Positions 17,299-26,753 of a stretch of 64,000 bases of DNA are shown here, piece by piece. Under the pieces are notes generated by a model. That model had not been told where the DNA came from and did no database searches. It saw only the letters and a list, made by a program, of their open reading frames with translations. Within the stretch, counting starts at the first letter, position 1, and each line of letters begins with the position of its first letter. The DNA is from Chitinophagaceae bacterium (GTDB taxonomy: Bacteria; Bacteroidota; Bacteroidia; Chitinophagales; Chitinophagaceae). The DNA lies in contig JAIYAN010000012.1 in NCBI GenBank assembly GCA_027489035.1, positions 186,001 to 250,000 of the forward strand, read 5' to 3'. The translations under genes and the position numbers were made by a program.

Positions 17299-19416
17299 AT
17301 GAATCAAATTGATTGGCAAGTAGAAGGAATGGATTGCAGCAATTGCGCCATAAGCATACGCAAGTTTCTTGAAAAAAAAGGAATGGAAACGGTTTCTGTT
17401 AATTCGATTGATGGAAAAGTATTGTTTTATAATGCGCCCAATCTTCCATTAAGTGAACTTAAATCAGGAATCGAATCGCTAGGCTATCAAGTAGTTTCTG
17501 AAAATAAAACTACTGCTGAAACTAAACAAAAATGGCTGCATAACAACAAACAACGATTTTTATTTACGGTCCCTTTTACCGCAGTTTTGATGCTTCACAT
17601 GTTTCATCTTTGGCTGCCCGTTCATTGGTTAAATAATCCTTGGCTACAACTGAGTTTATGCTTACCTGTTTTTATTTTGGGCATGAAGTATTTTGGTAAA
17701 AGCGGTTTGAATAGCTTGCTAAATGGCGTTCCCAATATGAATTTACTTGTGGCTTTAGGTGCACTTGTTTCATTTGTATACTCTATTGTTGGCGCTTTTG
17801 TTTTACATGATAACCAGTATCTTTTTTTTGAAACAACCGCTTCAATTATCACGCTTGTTTTTTTAGGCAATTACCTCGAAGAATCTTCCATGCAGGCCAC
17901 GCAGAAGTCTTTGAAATCTTTAACAAAGGCACAAAAAATTATGGCCAATATGATTGCTTTTGATGGCGATCACCAAGAACTTATTTTTCCTATTGAAAAT
18001 ACTCAACTTAAAACAGGGGATTTAATATTAATAAAAACCGGTGAGCAAGTTCCTATAGATTGTAAAATTTTATGGGGCGATTGCGCGGTGGATGAATCCA
18101 TTATTACAGGTGAAAGTTTACCCATTTCAAAAACCAAAAAAGACTTTTTAATTGGAGGTAGTTTACTCGAAGAAGGTTCTGTAAAAGCAATAGTTACTGC
18201 CACCGGAAATGAAACTGTTTTATCAGGTATTGTAAAAATGGTTCAACAAGCACAATCCGAAAAACCACCCATGCAAAAATTGGCAGACAGGATTAGTGCC
18301 ATTTTTGTGCCAACGGTAATTTGTATCGCATTTGTCGTTTTTTTAATAAACTTTTTCTTTGTTCATGTAGCCTTAAATGATGCCATAATGCGCGCCATTG
18401 CGGTACTCGTTATTTCTTGTCCTTGTGCCATGGGACTAGCTACGCCCGCTGCCATTTCAGTTGGTTTAGGACGTGCGGCTAAAAAAGGAATCATCTATAG
18501 AAATGCATCCACATTGGAATTGTTTAAATCGATTCGACAAATTGTATTCGACAAAACAGGTACATTAACCACCGGAAAATTCGCCATCCAACAATTCGAA
18601 ACCACCATTGATGAAAAGGAATTTATGTCCATCGTTTTTTCCATGGAAAAATATTCAACCCATCCCATCGCACAATCAATTGTAAACGCTTGGAGCAAAT
18701 CAACATTAATCAGGTGGAAACAAATTGAGGAGATAAAAGGCATTGGTATTAAAGCTATAGATGAACAAAACAATGTCTACGAAATTGGTTCTAAAAAGAT
18801 ATTGCCTTCAGAAATAAATACAGACAGTCATCATATTTATCTTCTAAAAAATAAAGCAATAATCGGTTGGATTGATGTGATGGATGAAATTAGACCAGAA
18901 GCGAAAAACGTAATTGAATGGTTTAATGCACATGAAATAGAAACCATTATGCTTACAGGTGATTTATATGAAAAAGCAAATGTGGTAGCTAAAGCATTAA
19001 ACATAAAACAGGTCTATGCAGAACAATCTCCATTAGAAAAAATGCAACAAATAGAAAGGTTGAGTTTGATTACGCCAACGGCAATGGTGGGCGACGGTAT
19101 AAATGATGCGCCAGCCCTTGCGAAATCGACCATTGGTATTTCAATAGGAAATGCTTCGCAATTGGCATTGCAACAAGCGGATGTGGTTTTAATCAATCAA
19201 GGATTAAGCCATTTGCCAGAAGCCATGGGATTGGGGAAACATACGTATTTCACTATTAAACAAAATTTATTTTGGGCATTTGCTTATAATATTATTGCCA
19301 TTCCTATCGCTGCGGTTGGATTGCTAACACCTACTTTTTCTGCACTGGCCATGGGTTTTAGCGATGTAATGTTGGCCATTATTTCTTTAAATTTATTTGT
19401 GAAAAAAGTAATCTAA
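17299..19416 (+). CDS. copA: Heavy-metal (copper-type) P1B ATPase
   Basis: A 705-residue membrane pump. It has an N-terminal heavy-metal-associated domain with GMDCSNC (C13, C16), an actuator TGES loop, and the membrane CPC motif at 374-376, which indicates Cu(I)/Ag(I) transport. Phosphorylation motif DKTGT is at 418-422 and the hinge motif GDGIND at 598-603. It likely exports copper from the cytoplasm. recQ starts 15 bp later and is probably cotranscribed. Confidence 0.92.
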   Translation: MNQIDWQVEGMDCSNCAISIRKFLEKKGMETVSVNSIDGKVLFYNAPNLPLSELKSGIESLGYQVVSENKTTAETKQKWLHNNKQRFLFTVPFTAVLMLHMFHLWLPVHWLNNPWLQLSLCLPVFILGMKYFGKSGLNSLLNGVPNMNLLVALGALVSFVYSIVGAFVLHDNQYLFFETTASIITLVFLGNYLEESSMQATQKSLKSLTKAQKIMANMIAFDGDHQELIFPIENTQLKTGDLILIKTGEQVPIDCKILWGDCAVDESIITGESLPISKTKKDFLIGGSLLEEGSVKAIVTATGNETVLSGIVKMVQQAQSEKPPMQKLADRISAIFVPTVICIAFVVFLINFFFVHVALNDAIMRAIAVLVISCPCAMGLATPAAISVGLGRAAKKGIIYRNASTLELFKSIRQIVFDKTGTLTTGKFAIQQFETTIDEKEFMSIVFSMEKYSTHPIAQSIVNAWSKSTLIRWKQIEEIKGIGIKAIDEQNNVYEIGSKKILPSEINTDSHHIYLLKNKAIIGWIDVMDEIRPEAKNVIEWFNAHEIETIMLTGDLYEKANVVAKALNIKQVYAEQSPLEKMQQIERLSLITPTAMVGDGINDAPALAKSTIGISIGNASQLALQQADVVLINQGLSHLPEAMGLGKHTYFTIKQNLFWAFAYNIIAIPIAAVGLLTPTFSALAMGFSDVMLAIISLNLFVKKVI

Positions 19417-19430
19417 TTTTAAAGCATATT

Positions 19431-21353
19431 TTGAGTGAAGCATTATCCATACTAAAAAAATATTGGGGGCACGATCAGTTCAGGCCACTACAATCGGATA
19501 TTGTGGAAGCCGTTTTAGCCAATCAAGATGTGCTTGCTTTATTGCCAACGGGAGGTGGTAAATCCATTTGTTTTCAAGTGCCCGCAATGATGCTTGACGG
19601 CATTTGTTTGGTGATTAGTCCGCTGATTGCTTTGATGAAAGATCAAATTGAAAATCTAGAGCGCAAAGGCATTTCAGCGATATCCATTCATTCGGGTATG
19701 TCGTACACAGAAGTAAAAAAATGTTTGCAACAAGCGGCCTTTGGCGAGTATAAATTTTTGTATGTTTCGCCAGAGAGATTGGAAACGGATTTATTCGAAG
19801 AATATTTACCCGCCATAAAACCTTGTTTGATTGCCATTGATGAAGCGCATTGTATCTCGCAATGGGGCTATGATTTCAGACCATCATATTTAAAAATTGC
19901 CAACCTTAGAAAGCAATTACCAAAAGTTCCCATCATTGCATTAACCGCATCAGCAACTTTGGATGTGCAAAATGACATCTGCGAAAAATTAAAGTTTTCG
20001 AAAACACAAAAACGATTTCAACAATCTTTTTCGCGGCCCAATTTGAGTTATCAAGTTCGAATACCTTCTTCTAAGCCACATCATTTGGTAGAGCTATTAA
20101 AAAATAATAATCAATGCTCAATTGTATATTGTAAAAGCAGAAAGCAAACCCAAGAAGTGGCTCGATTACTTCAACAGCATCAAATCAATGCTGATTATTA
20201 TCATGCTGGATTAAGTAGCGTTGAACGTTCCGTAAAACAACAAAATTGGATTTCAAATCAATGCACCACCATCGTTTGTACCAATGCATTTGGAATGGGA
20301 ATCGATAAGCCTGATGTGCGTTTGGTGATTCATTTTGCGATTCCCGAAAGTTTGGAAAATTATTATCAAGAAGCAGGACGAGCAGGAAGAGATGGAAAAG
20401 ATGCAGATACCATTTTATTGTATTCGCCACATGAAATTCAGGATTTAGAAAAGTTAAATGATTTAAGATACCCAGACTCGAATCAGTTGAAAAAACTATA
20501 CACCGATTTGATGAATTACTTGCAAGTTCCCGCGGGTATTGGCGAAGGTCAGTCCTTTGATTTTGATATTGTAGATTTTGCTACAAACTTTAAATGGAAT
20601 GTATTACAAGCTACGTATGGGTTACAGGCTATTGCTCAAGAAGGATTATTGTATTTTAACGAGCAAAATTTTAAACCTTCAAAAATTGTTTTTACCACTT
20701 CAAAAGAAGCGTTGTATGATTTTGAACATAATAACCCAGCGTTAGAGCCGATCATTAAAGCATTGTTGAGGAGCTATGAAGGTATTTTTGATTATCCCAC
20801 AAACATTCACGAAACCCGTATTGCAAAAATTTCTTCTACACCAATTGATTTGGTTCGTTTAAAAATTCAGGCGTTGCATAAATATCAAGTGATCAATTAT
20901 CAACCTGCTGCCGAAACACCACAAGTGGTGCTCACAAAAAACAGAATGTATGTAGATGCGTTTAAATTTGATTTAGAAAATCTGCGCATTAGAAAAGAAA
21001 AGCATGCGGAAAGGGTGAATCAAATGATTCAATATACCACAAATGAAACTCAATGTAGAAGTCAGATCATTGGAGTTTATTTTAATGATCTAGACATAAA
21101 AAAATGTGGTAAATGCGATAATTGCAAAAGCGATAAAAAAACAGAATTGAATGATGTAGAATTTGAACAAATCAATTTGAAAATATTTGAGTTATTAAGT
21201 CAAGGTGAACATTCATTTCAACATATTATGAAAGCGATTGGAACAACTAATATTGAAAAAGTAAATGAAGTAATTCATTATTTAATTTCGGAAGGAATTA
21301 TTCAAGTGAATGAGATGGGATTGTTGAAAACAAAAAAAAAGGGACCAAGATAA
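19431..21353 (+). CDS. recQ: ATP-dependent DNA helicase RecQ
   Basis: A 640-residue RecQ-family 3'-5' helicase. Walker A is LPTGGGKSICFQ, the box II motif is DEAHCISQWG, motif VI lies in YYQEAGRAGRDGK, and the zinc-binding cysteines are in CRSQII...CGKCDNC. A degenerate HRDC-like C-terminus follows. The start is TTG at 19431; no ATG lies near the conserved N-terminus (LKKYWGHDQFRPLQ). It acts in recombination and replication-fork repair. Confidence 0.95.
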   Translation: MSEALSILKKYWGHDQFRPLQSDIVEAVLANQDVLALLPTGGGKSICFQVPAMMLDGICLVISPLIALMKDQIENLERKGISAISIHSGMSYTEVKKCLQQAAFGEYKFLYVSPERLETDLFEEYLPAIKPCLIAIDEAHCISQWGYDFRPSYLKIANLRKQLPKVPIIALTASATLDVQNDICEKLKFSKTQKRFQQSFSRPNLSYQVRIPSSKPHHLVELLKNNNQCSIVYCKSRKQTQEVARLLQQHQINADYYHAGLSSVERSVKQQNWISNQCTTIVCTNAFGMGIDKPDVRLVIHFAIPESLENYYQEAGRAGRDGKDADTILLYSPHEIQDLEKLNDLRYPDSNQLKKLYTDLMNYLQVPAGIGEGQSFDFDIVDFATNFKWNVLQATYGLQAIAQEGLLYFNEQNFKPSKIVFTTSKEALYDFEHNNPALEPIIKALLRSYEGIFDYPTNIHETRIAKISSTPIDLVRLKIQALHKYQVINYQPAAETPQVVLTKNRMYVDAFKFDLENLRIRKEKHAERVNQMIQYTTNETQCRSQIIGVYFNDLDIKKCGKCDNCKSDKKTELNDVEFEQINLKIFELLSQGEHSFQHIMKAIGTTNIEKVNEVIHYLISEGIIQVNEMGLLKTKKKGPR

Positions 21354-21570
21354 AAATCTAGTCCCGCTTTAAAATCCAATATCCTATGAAAAACCGAAAC
21401 GAAGATAATAATTGTTTTTTTTAATAGACAATAATTTTACGTTTTCTTTAGTTCATTTTAGTTCATTAATAAAAAGATATGATTTTACAAGAGATAGTTT
21501 ATCATTGATTTTCAACAACATGCCTTGTATGGCATACCAACAAGTTGGTATTTTTAAAAATTTGTTTTTT

Positions 21571-22533
21571 ATGCAAAAAAAATATTTTATTTCTCTTTTT
21601 GGCTTGCTTTTTTTGATCACGTTTTCAATTTCCTTTAAAGAAAAGGAGGCCGAAATCTATTCGAAAAAAAAATTAGGCGAACTGCTATTTAATGAAAAAA
21701 TAATTTCTAAAGATTCTACGGTAAGTTGCGCCAGTTGCCACAATCCAGCATTTGCATTTTCCGATACTTTGGATTTTAGCATAGGTATAAACGGCCACCT
21801 TACAAAACGGAATACACCTTCTGTTTTAAACATGAAAAATAGGCCTTATTTTTTTTGGGATGGTAGAGCTGAAACATTGGCACAACAAGCATTGATGCCC
21901 ATTCAAAATCCAGATGAAATGGGATTGTCCATTGATGAGGCCATTAAAAGATTGAATGCTTCTGCTTTTTATAAAAATTATTTTTATCAGGTTTTTAAAT
22001 CAACGCCAAATGCAAAAAATTTGAGTTTGGCATTTGAGGCGTATGAAAATACACTTGAAACGGTAGATAGTAAATTTGATGATTGGAGTAATAATCTAGG
22101 TAAATTATCTGCATCAGAAGAGCGCGGTAGAAAACTGTTTGTAGACGACAATTCCAAATGTTTTGATTGTCATTTTGGAATTGATTATACCAATGATGAT
22201 TTTAAAAACATAGGTTTATTTAATGGTAAAAATTTAAATGATAGTGGACGATATTTAATCACTAGAGATTTAGCAGATTTGGGGAAATTTAAAACTCCCG
22301 GATTGAGAAATATTGCACTCACTGCACCATACATGCACAATGGAATGTTTAAAACATTAGAAGAAGTGGTGGAATATTATAGCAATACAATTCGAATTGT
22401 ACCAGATGCTTATAATAAAGATGAATCACTTCAAAAGCCAATTAATTTTTCAGAAAGAGATAAAAAAGATTTAGTAGCCTTTTTAAAAACTTTATCAGAT
22501 AAAAAATACATGATAAAAAGAAGTAGCAATTGA
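21571..22533 (+). CDS. Di-haem cytochrome c peroxidase family protein
   Basis: A 320-residue secreted or periplasmic protein. Starting at ATG 21571 gives a signal peptide (MQKKYFISLFGLLFLITFSI). The two haem c sites are CASCH (about residue 53) and CFDCH (about residue 195), and a downstream TPGLRNIALTAPYMHNG segment is typical of CcpA/MauG-type peroxidases. It likely reduces hydrogen peroxide using electrons from a small cytochrome. The frame is open upstream to 21412 but that part lacks family features. Confidence 0.9.
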   Translation: MQKKYFISLFGLLFLITFSISFKEKEAEIYSKKKLGELLFNEKIISKDSTVSCASCHNPAFAFSDTLDFSIGINGHLTKRNTPSVLNMKNRPYFFWDGRAETLAQQALMPIQNPDEMGLSIDEAIKRLNASAFYKNYFYQVFKSTPNAKNLSLAFEAYENTLETVDSKFDDWSNNLGKLSASEERGRKLFVDDNSKCFDCHFGIDYTNDDFKNIGLFNGKNLNDSGRYLITRDLADLGKFKTPGLRNIALTAPYMHNGMFKTLEEVVEYYSNTIRIVPDAYNKDESLQKPINFSERDKKDLVAFLKTLSDKKYMIKRSSN

Positions 22534-22680
22534 ATTTAATATCATTTTAAACAATTACTAATTCAATATTTTTGTTTGTGTAATGAACTCATTCCAAAAG
22601 CTTTAACAATTTATTATTTAATAAATGGTAAAAAGTAAAGATGAAATGTTATAATTTGGAGTTAACTAAAACTATTTACC

Positions 22681-23379
22681 ATGGAAGCAGCAAAATCAAA
22701 AATCTTACTATGCGAAGATGATACAAATCTAGGCATGGTGTTAAAAAACTATTTGGAACTTAATGATTACGATGTAACGCTTGAAAGAGATGGTCGATTG
22801 GGTTTGGCCGCATTTCAAAGAGAAAAATTTGACATCTGTTTATTGGACGTGATGATGCCCAATATGGATGGATTCAAAGTTGCAGAAGAAATCAGAGACA
22901 TTAACCCTGATGTTCCTTTATTCTTTTTGAGTGCAAAAACAATGAAAGAAGACATCATCCAGGGTTATAAATTAGGTGCCGATGATTATATTACAAAGCC
23001 ATTTGATAGTGAAGTATTGCTTCACAAAATAAAGGCAATCATTAAAAGAAACGAAGAAGATCATCGCGAAGAGTTATATGCTGAGTATGACTTAGGAAAA
23101 TATCATTTCAATCCAAGATTGCGCGAATTAATCGTTAATGGAATTACACAAACCCTTTCTCCAAAAGAAAATGATTTATTAAAAATGTTGGCAGATTATA
23201 AAAATGATTTGTTGCCAAGAGAAATTGCATTAAAGAAAATTTGGGGAAGCGATACTTATTTCAATGGAAGAAGTATGGATGTGTACATCGCAAAACTTCG
23301 TAAATATTTAAAAGAAGATGAAAAGCTAGAGATTGTAAATATTCATGGAAATGGATTTAGATTGGTGGTGTCGGCTTAA
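22681..23379 (+). CDS. rprY: RprY-like OmpR-family response regulator
   Basis: A 232-residue regulator with a receiver domain (acidic pair at 12-14, phospho-acceptor D56 in CLLDVMMP, K106 in YITKPFD) and a C-terminal winged-helix DNA-binding domain (ISPKEND-like LSPKENDLLKML to NGRSMDVYIAKLRKYL). The sequence resembles RprY of Bacteroidota. No histidine kinase is adjacent, so its partner (RprX-like) must lie elsewhere. It is monocistronic and ends at a strong terminator. Confidence 0.87.
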   Translation: MEAAKSKILLCEDDTNLGMVLKNYLELNDYDVTLERDGRLGLAAFQREKFDICLLDVMMPNMDGFKVAEEIRDINPDVPLFFLSAKTMKEDIIQGYKLGADDYITKPFDSEVLLHKIKAIIKRNEEDHREELYAEYDLGKYHFNPRLRELIVNGITQTLSPKENDLLKMLADYKNDLLPREIALKKIWGSDTYFNGRSMDVYIAKLRKYLKEDEKLEIVNIHGNGFRLVVSA

Positions 23380-23406
23380 GATAATTTCAAATTTTATGTA
23401 TTAAAA

Positions 23407-23434
23407 GCGTCGGTTTTATACCGGCGTTTTTTTT
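23407..23434 (+). terminator. Intrinsic terminator after the RprY-like gene
   Basis: GCGTCGGT and ACCGGCGT form an 8-bp stem (two G-U pairs) around a TTTAT loop, followed by eight T residues, 28 bases after the stop codon. Confidence 0.88.
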
Positions 23435-23438
23435 GACA

Positions 23439-23585
23439 CGAAAGCCCCCATCCCCAACCCTTTCCCCGAAAGGTGAAGGGAGCTTTAATTGTAGGGGTTG
23501 AAAATCTTCAACTCCTACAATCGGTTCAAAAAGCCAAAAACGGAAAATACTTCCAACTTCCCCCTTTGGGGGATCGAGGGGGCTA
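23439..23585. repeat. Interspersed CCCCCTTTGGGGG-type palindromic spacer
   Basis: The gap contains CCCCCATCCCCAACCC with a matching GGTGAAGGGAGC, a GTAGGGGTTG...CAACTCCTAC inverted repeat (23492-23519), and CCCCCTTTGGGGG with GGGGGCT at its right. A related block lies at 62043-62066. These look like dispersed Bacteroidota spacer repeats. Confidence 0.6.
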
Positions 23586-24050
23586 CAAACCTCTTACCAC
23601 CTCCTCCAAAAACCTTTGATCAATTTCATCAAAACAATTAAGGTGTTCGCTATCCACATCCAAAACCCCAATAACAATGTTGTCTCTAATGATTGGCAAA
23701 ACGATTTCTGATTTCGATAAACTGCTGCAGGCAATATGACCAGGAAATTTTTCTACATCTGCTACAATAATTGTTTTCATTTCCTGCCATGCAGTTCCAC
23801 AAACGCCTCTGCCTTTTTTTATGCGGGTACATGCAATCGGACCTTGAAACGGCCCTAGAACCAATTCATCATCTTTTACCAAATAAAACCCTACCCAAAG
23901 CCAATTGAATTGCGTTTTTAAACAAGCCGAAATGTTGGCCAAATTCGCAATCAAATCTGTTTCGTTTTCAATGATACTTTTAATTTGAGGGAGCAAACTT
24001 TCGTATTGTTCCTTTTTATCTCCACTGTAAATCAATAATTCTTCAGCCAT
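23583..24050 (-). CDS. msrC: GAF-domain free methionine-(R)-sulfoxide reductase
   Basis: A 155-residue single GAF-domain protein. It carries the fRMsr cysteines: C in IACTRIKKG, C in GRGVCGTAW and C in HIACSSLSKSE, plus the LGPFQGP and IGVLDVDSE segments typical of that family. It reduces free methionine-R-sulfoxide. It is followed upstream on the same strand by recX with a 5-bp gap. Confidence 0.88.
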   Translation of the reverse strand: MAEELLIYSGDKKEQYESLLPQIKSIIENETDLIANLANISACLKTQFNWLWVGFYLVKDDELVLGPFQGPIACTRIKKGRGVCGTAWQEMKTIIVADVEKFPGHIACSSLSKSEIVLPIIRDNIVIGVLDVDSEHLNCFDEIDQRFLEEVVRGL

Positions 24051-24055
24051 AACCT

Positions 24056-24526
24056 TTATAATTTTTGTAGCAAATCATTTATCAAAGAAGTTTCGTATCC
24101 TTTCTGTATCAAATAAGATTGAATCTTTTTCTTTTTAATAAAAATATTCTTTTCAGAACGCAATGTATTTGATTTCGCAAGTAATAATTTCTCTAGCTTT
24201 TTTTGATAGTCGTCTTCGTCAATTTTACTCAATCCAATTTTGATACAATAATCACTTACCCGATTTTTCTTTAATTCATATTTAATCTTCTGCTTTCCCC
24301 AATCTTTAATGTTGAATTTTCCCCGCGAAAACGCAATGGCATATCGTTCTTCATTTAAAAAATTTTCGGTGATTAACTCAGAAACAATCGTGTCTACTTG
24401 CTCAGGATACAAACCAAAACTGTATAATTTATCCTTCACTTCCTGATGACTTCGCTCCTGATAAGCACAATAATGCTTAATTTTTTCAGTCGATTTTTCA
24501 ATGCCTATGTTTAAAACTTTGCTCAA
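24056..24526 (-). CDS. recX: Regulatory protein RecX
   Basis: A 156-residue helical protein of the RecX family, which modulates RecA filaments. The YCAYQERSHQEVKDKL segment and LITENFLNEERYAIAFSRGK match the tandem three-helix repeats, with a third repeat at the C-terminus. recA is not in the window. It is divergent from dnaN and probably cotranscribed with the GAF gene. Confidence 0.9.
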   Translation of the reverse strand: MSKVLNIGIEKSTEKIKHYCAYQERSHQEVKDKLYSFGLYPEQVDTIVSELITENFLNEERYAIAFSRGKFNIKDWGKQKIKYELKKNRVSDYCIKIGLSKIDEDDYQKKLEKLLLAKSNTLRSEKNIFIKKKKIQSYLIQKGYETSLINDLLQKL

Positions 24527-24597
24527 ATGTTGAAAATTATTTTTTAGAATGTTGAAATTAGGAACAAATTATCTTCGTATCATTACAATCATTAAAT

Positions 24598-24605
24598 TAT
24601 CTTTG
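24598..24605 (+). promoter_or_regulatory. -7 box candidate for dnaN
   Basis: TATCTTTG matches TAnnTTTG 17 bases before the dnaN ATG. TTCG at 24574 lies 20 bases upstream as a near -33 element. Confidence 0.45.
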
Positions 24606-24622
24606 ATTTCTAAAATTAGAAT

Positions 24623-25741
24623 ATGAAATTTATCGTGTCGGCTTCAACTTTATTGAAGCAATTACAACAAATCAGTGGCGTTATCAACAGCAATCCAGTA
24701 TTGCCTATACTTGAAGACTTTCTTTTTGAAATAGAAAACAACAAACTTACCGTAGTGGCGACTGACCTCGAAACAGTGATGAAAATTAGCATGCCAATTG
24801 AAACCAAAGAAGACGGAAAAGTTTGTATTCCAGCTAAATTGTTGATGGATTCACTTAAAAATATCTCAGATCAACCCTTAACATTCAGCATAGATAAGAA
24901 TTACGGAATCGAAATTACCAGCGATAATGGAAAATATAAAGTAATGGGCGAAAATCCAGAAAGCTTTCCACGCGAACCTCAAAAAGAAAACGCCAATTCA
25001 TTCGTGATTTCATCTTCAGGATTGGTTACAGCAATCAATAAAACCATTTTTGCGGTAAGTACAGATGATTTAAGACCAGCAATGACAGGGGTGTTTTTTG
25101 AATTGGATGACACAAAAGGCGTAACATTAGTAGCTACTGACGCACACCGTTTGGTGAGATATTCAAGAAAAGATGTTTCTTGCTCAGAAAAGCACACGTT
25201 TATCGTGCCTAAAAAACCATTGAATCTTTTAAAAAGTGCATTGCCACTAAATGAAGATGAATTAACGGTGTCATACAACAACAACCATTTATTTGTAACG
25301 CATGGCAATACAGAATTGATTTGTCGCTTGATTGACGCTAGATTCCCAGATTATAGGGTAGTAATTCCAACCGATAATCCATATAAATTAGTGGTAAATA
25401 AGCATGATTTCCAAAATGCATTAAGACGTGTAAGTGTATTTAGTAATAAAAGCACCAATCACATTGCGATTAGCATAAATGGAAACGAGCTTCATTTAAC
25501 CAGCCAAGACGTAGATTTTAGCAATGAAGGAAATGAAAGAATGGCTTGTCAATACGATGGCGAAAACCTACAAATTGCTTTTAATGCCAAATTTTTGATT
25601 GAAATGTTGAATGGTGCTGAAACAGAAGAAATCAATATGGAATTGAGTACATCTTCAAAAGCAGGTATAATTCGTCCAACAGAACAAAATGAAAACGAAG
25701 ATTTATTGATGTTGGTAATGCCTTTGATGCTTAATAATTAA
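24623..25741 (+). CDS. dnaN: DNA polymerase III sliding clamp, beta subunit
   Basis: A 372-residue beta clamp with the three-domain repeat: N-terminal MKFIVSASTLLKQLQQISGVI, the LVATDAHRLVRY motif in domain 2 and the C-terminal LMLVMPLMLNN, which ends in the usual clamp-type sequence. It tethers the replicase to DNA. It is not next to dnaA here. Confidence 0.97.
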   Translation: MKFIVSASTLLKQLQQISGVINSNPVLPILEDFLFEIENNKLTVVATDLETVMKISMPIETKEDGKVCIPAKLLMDSLKNISDQPLTFSIDKNYGIEITSDNGKYKVMGENPESFPREPQKENANSFVISSSGLVTAINKTIFAVSTDDLRPAMTGVFFELDDTKGVTLVATDAHRLVRYSRKDVSCSEKHTFIVPKKPLNLLKSALPLNEDELTVSYNNNHLFVTHGNTELICRLIDARFPDYRVVIPTDNPYKLVVNKHDFQNALRRVSVFSNKSTNHIAISINGNELHLTSQDVDFSNEGNERMACQYDGENLQIAFNAKFLIEMLNGAETEEINMELSTSSKAGIIRPTEQNENEDLLMLVMPLMLNN

Positions 25742-25754
25742 TAGTTTTAAATCC

Positions 25755-25988
25755 TTATTTTATTTCCTCAAAATCGATATAATCATCGCTTTTGGGTTTT
25801 GAAACATGGGGTTTCTCATTATTTGTATTTGAAGTGCGGCTGCTTTCCGCATGTTTATGCATATTTTGCTGAAACTCGTTCATTTTCTTTTTTACTTCAC
25901 GCGTAGTTCTAAATATGGGAATGACAAATTCGAAGATGAATTTGTACAATAGATAAAAAAGAAATAATTCAATCAATAATTTAAACAT
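25755..25988 (-). CDS. DUF4834 family small membrane protein
   Basis: A 77-residue protein with one N-terminal membrane span (about residues 3-26), a basic amphipathic stretch (TTREVKKKMNEFQQNMH) and an acidic C-terminal tail (DDYIDFEEIK). This is the layout of DUF4834, found in Bacteroidota. Function unknown. It converges with dnaN, with 13 bp between stop codons. Confidence 0.82.
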   Translation of the reverse strand: MFKLLIELFLFYLLYKFIFEFVIPIFRTTREVKKKMNEFQQNMHKHAESSRTSNTNNEKPHVSKPKSDDYIDFEEIK

Positions 25989-26051
25989 AGCCCAAAGTTA
26001 AAACTCAATCCAGAATAAACTAGTTAATTTTTAAAATAATTACAAATCGAG

Positions 26052-26083
26052 TTTGGCTGATAAACTATCAATGCCTATATTTG
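26052..26083 (+). promoter_or_regulatory. Promoter of rimP-nusA-infB
   Basis: TTTG at 26052-26055 and TATATTTG at 26076-26083 are separated by 20 bases, a near-canonical Bacteroidota promoter. It predicts a start near 26089, about 140 bases before the rimP ATG. Confidence 0.65.
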
Positions 26084-26088
26084 TGCTG

Positions 26089-26229
26089 TAAAATGATAAT
26101 TGAAGGGAACGGAAGCGTTCCCTTCTCCTTTTTAATCATATGAAATACCCATAAGAGAAAAGCTTATGGCCAACCGGGGATGAGTATCAAGGGTATAACA
26201 TGTGGCAAAAAGAAAACTATAATACACAC
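26089..26229 (+). promoter_or_regulatory. Structured 5' leader of rimP with early terminator-like hairpin
   Basis: The leader starts with a perfect 10-bp stem (26102-26111 with 26116-26125) closed by a GAAG loop and followed by TCCTTTTT, which is an intrinsic-terminator shape. Next, ATACCC (26145-26150) can pair with GGGTAT (26191-26196), enclosing a helix ATAAG/CTTAT (26151-26155 with 26163-26167). The alternative pairing CCATAAG/CTTATGG competes for the same bases. This suggests attenuation or translational control of the rimP-nusA-infB operon. Confidence 0.55.
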
Positions 26230-26694
26230 ATGAATACAACGTCTCATATTGATACCGTTAGCCAATTGCTACAATCGCTAATAACAGATGATATTTTTTT
26301 AGTGGAGATTAAGGTAAAGCCAATCAACAACTATAAAATCTATTTAGATGCAGATGGCGGATTGGGTATTGAAAAATGTATTAAAATAAACCGAGCTTTA
26401 TATAAACACATGGAGGAAATGGCCCTTTATCCAGAAGGCGACTTCTCTTTGGAAGTATCAAGTCCGGGTATTGACGAACCCCTAAAATTATTCCGTCAGT
26501 ACAAAAAAAATGTGGGTAGAAATGTAGAAGTTACTTTTAATGATGCCACCAAAAAAGAAGGGCAGTTATTAGAAGCAAATGAAAATGAAATAACAATCGG
26601 ATATACAGAAGGAAAAGGTAAAAAAATGGTAGAACACCAGCAAATAATTCCTTTTTCGGATATTAAACAAACAAAAGTTTTGATAAAATTTTAA
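26230..26694 (+). CDS. rimP: Ribosome maturation factor RimP
   Basis: A 154-residue RimP, needed for 30S subunit maturation. The N-terminal domain includes VEIKVKPINNYKIYLDADGGLGIEKCIKINRAL, and the SSPGIDEPLK motif is the family signature, followed by a C-terminal SH3-like domain. I prefer ATG 26230 (MNTTSHIDTV) over the in-frame ATG 26200. It is the first gene of the rimP-nusA-infB operon. Confidence 0.94.
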   Translation: MNTTSHIDTVSQLLQSLITDDIFLVEIKVKPINNYKIYLDADGGLGIEKCIKINRALYKHMEEMALYPEGDFSLEVSSPGIDEPLKLFRQYKKNVGRNVEVTFNDATKKEGQLLEANENEITIGYTEGKGKKMVEHQQIIPFSDIKQTKVLIKF

Positions 26695-26753
26695 TTAACT
26701 AAAAACCCTCTTCCGGGGAGGCCCTAAAAAAGTAGGGAAGTTCGGATTGGATT

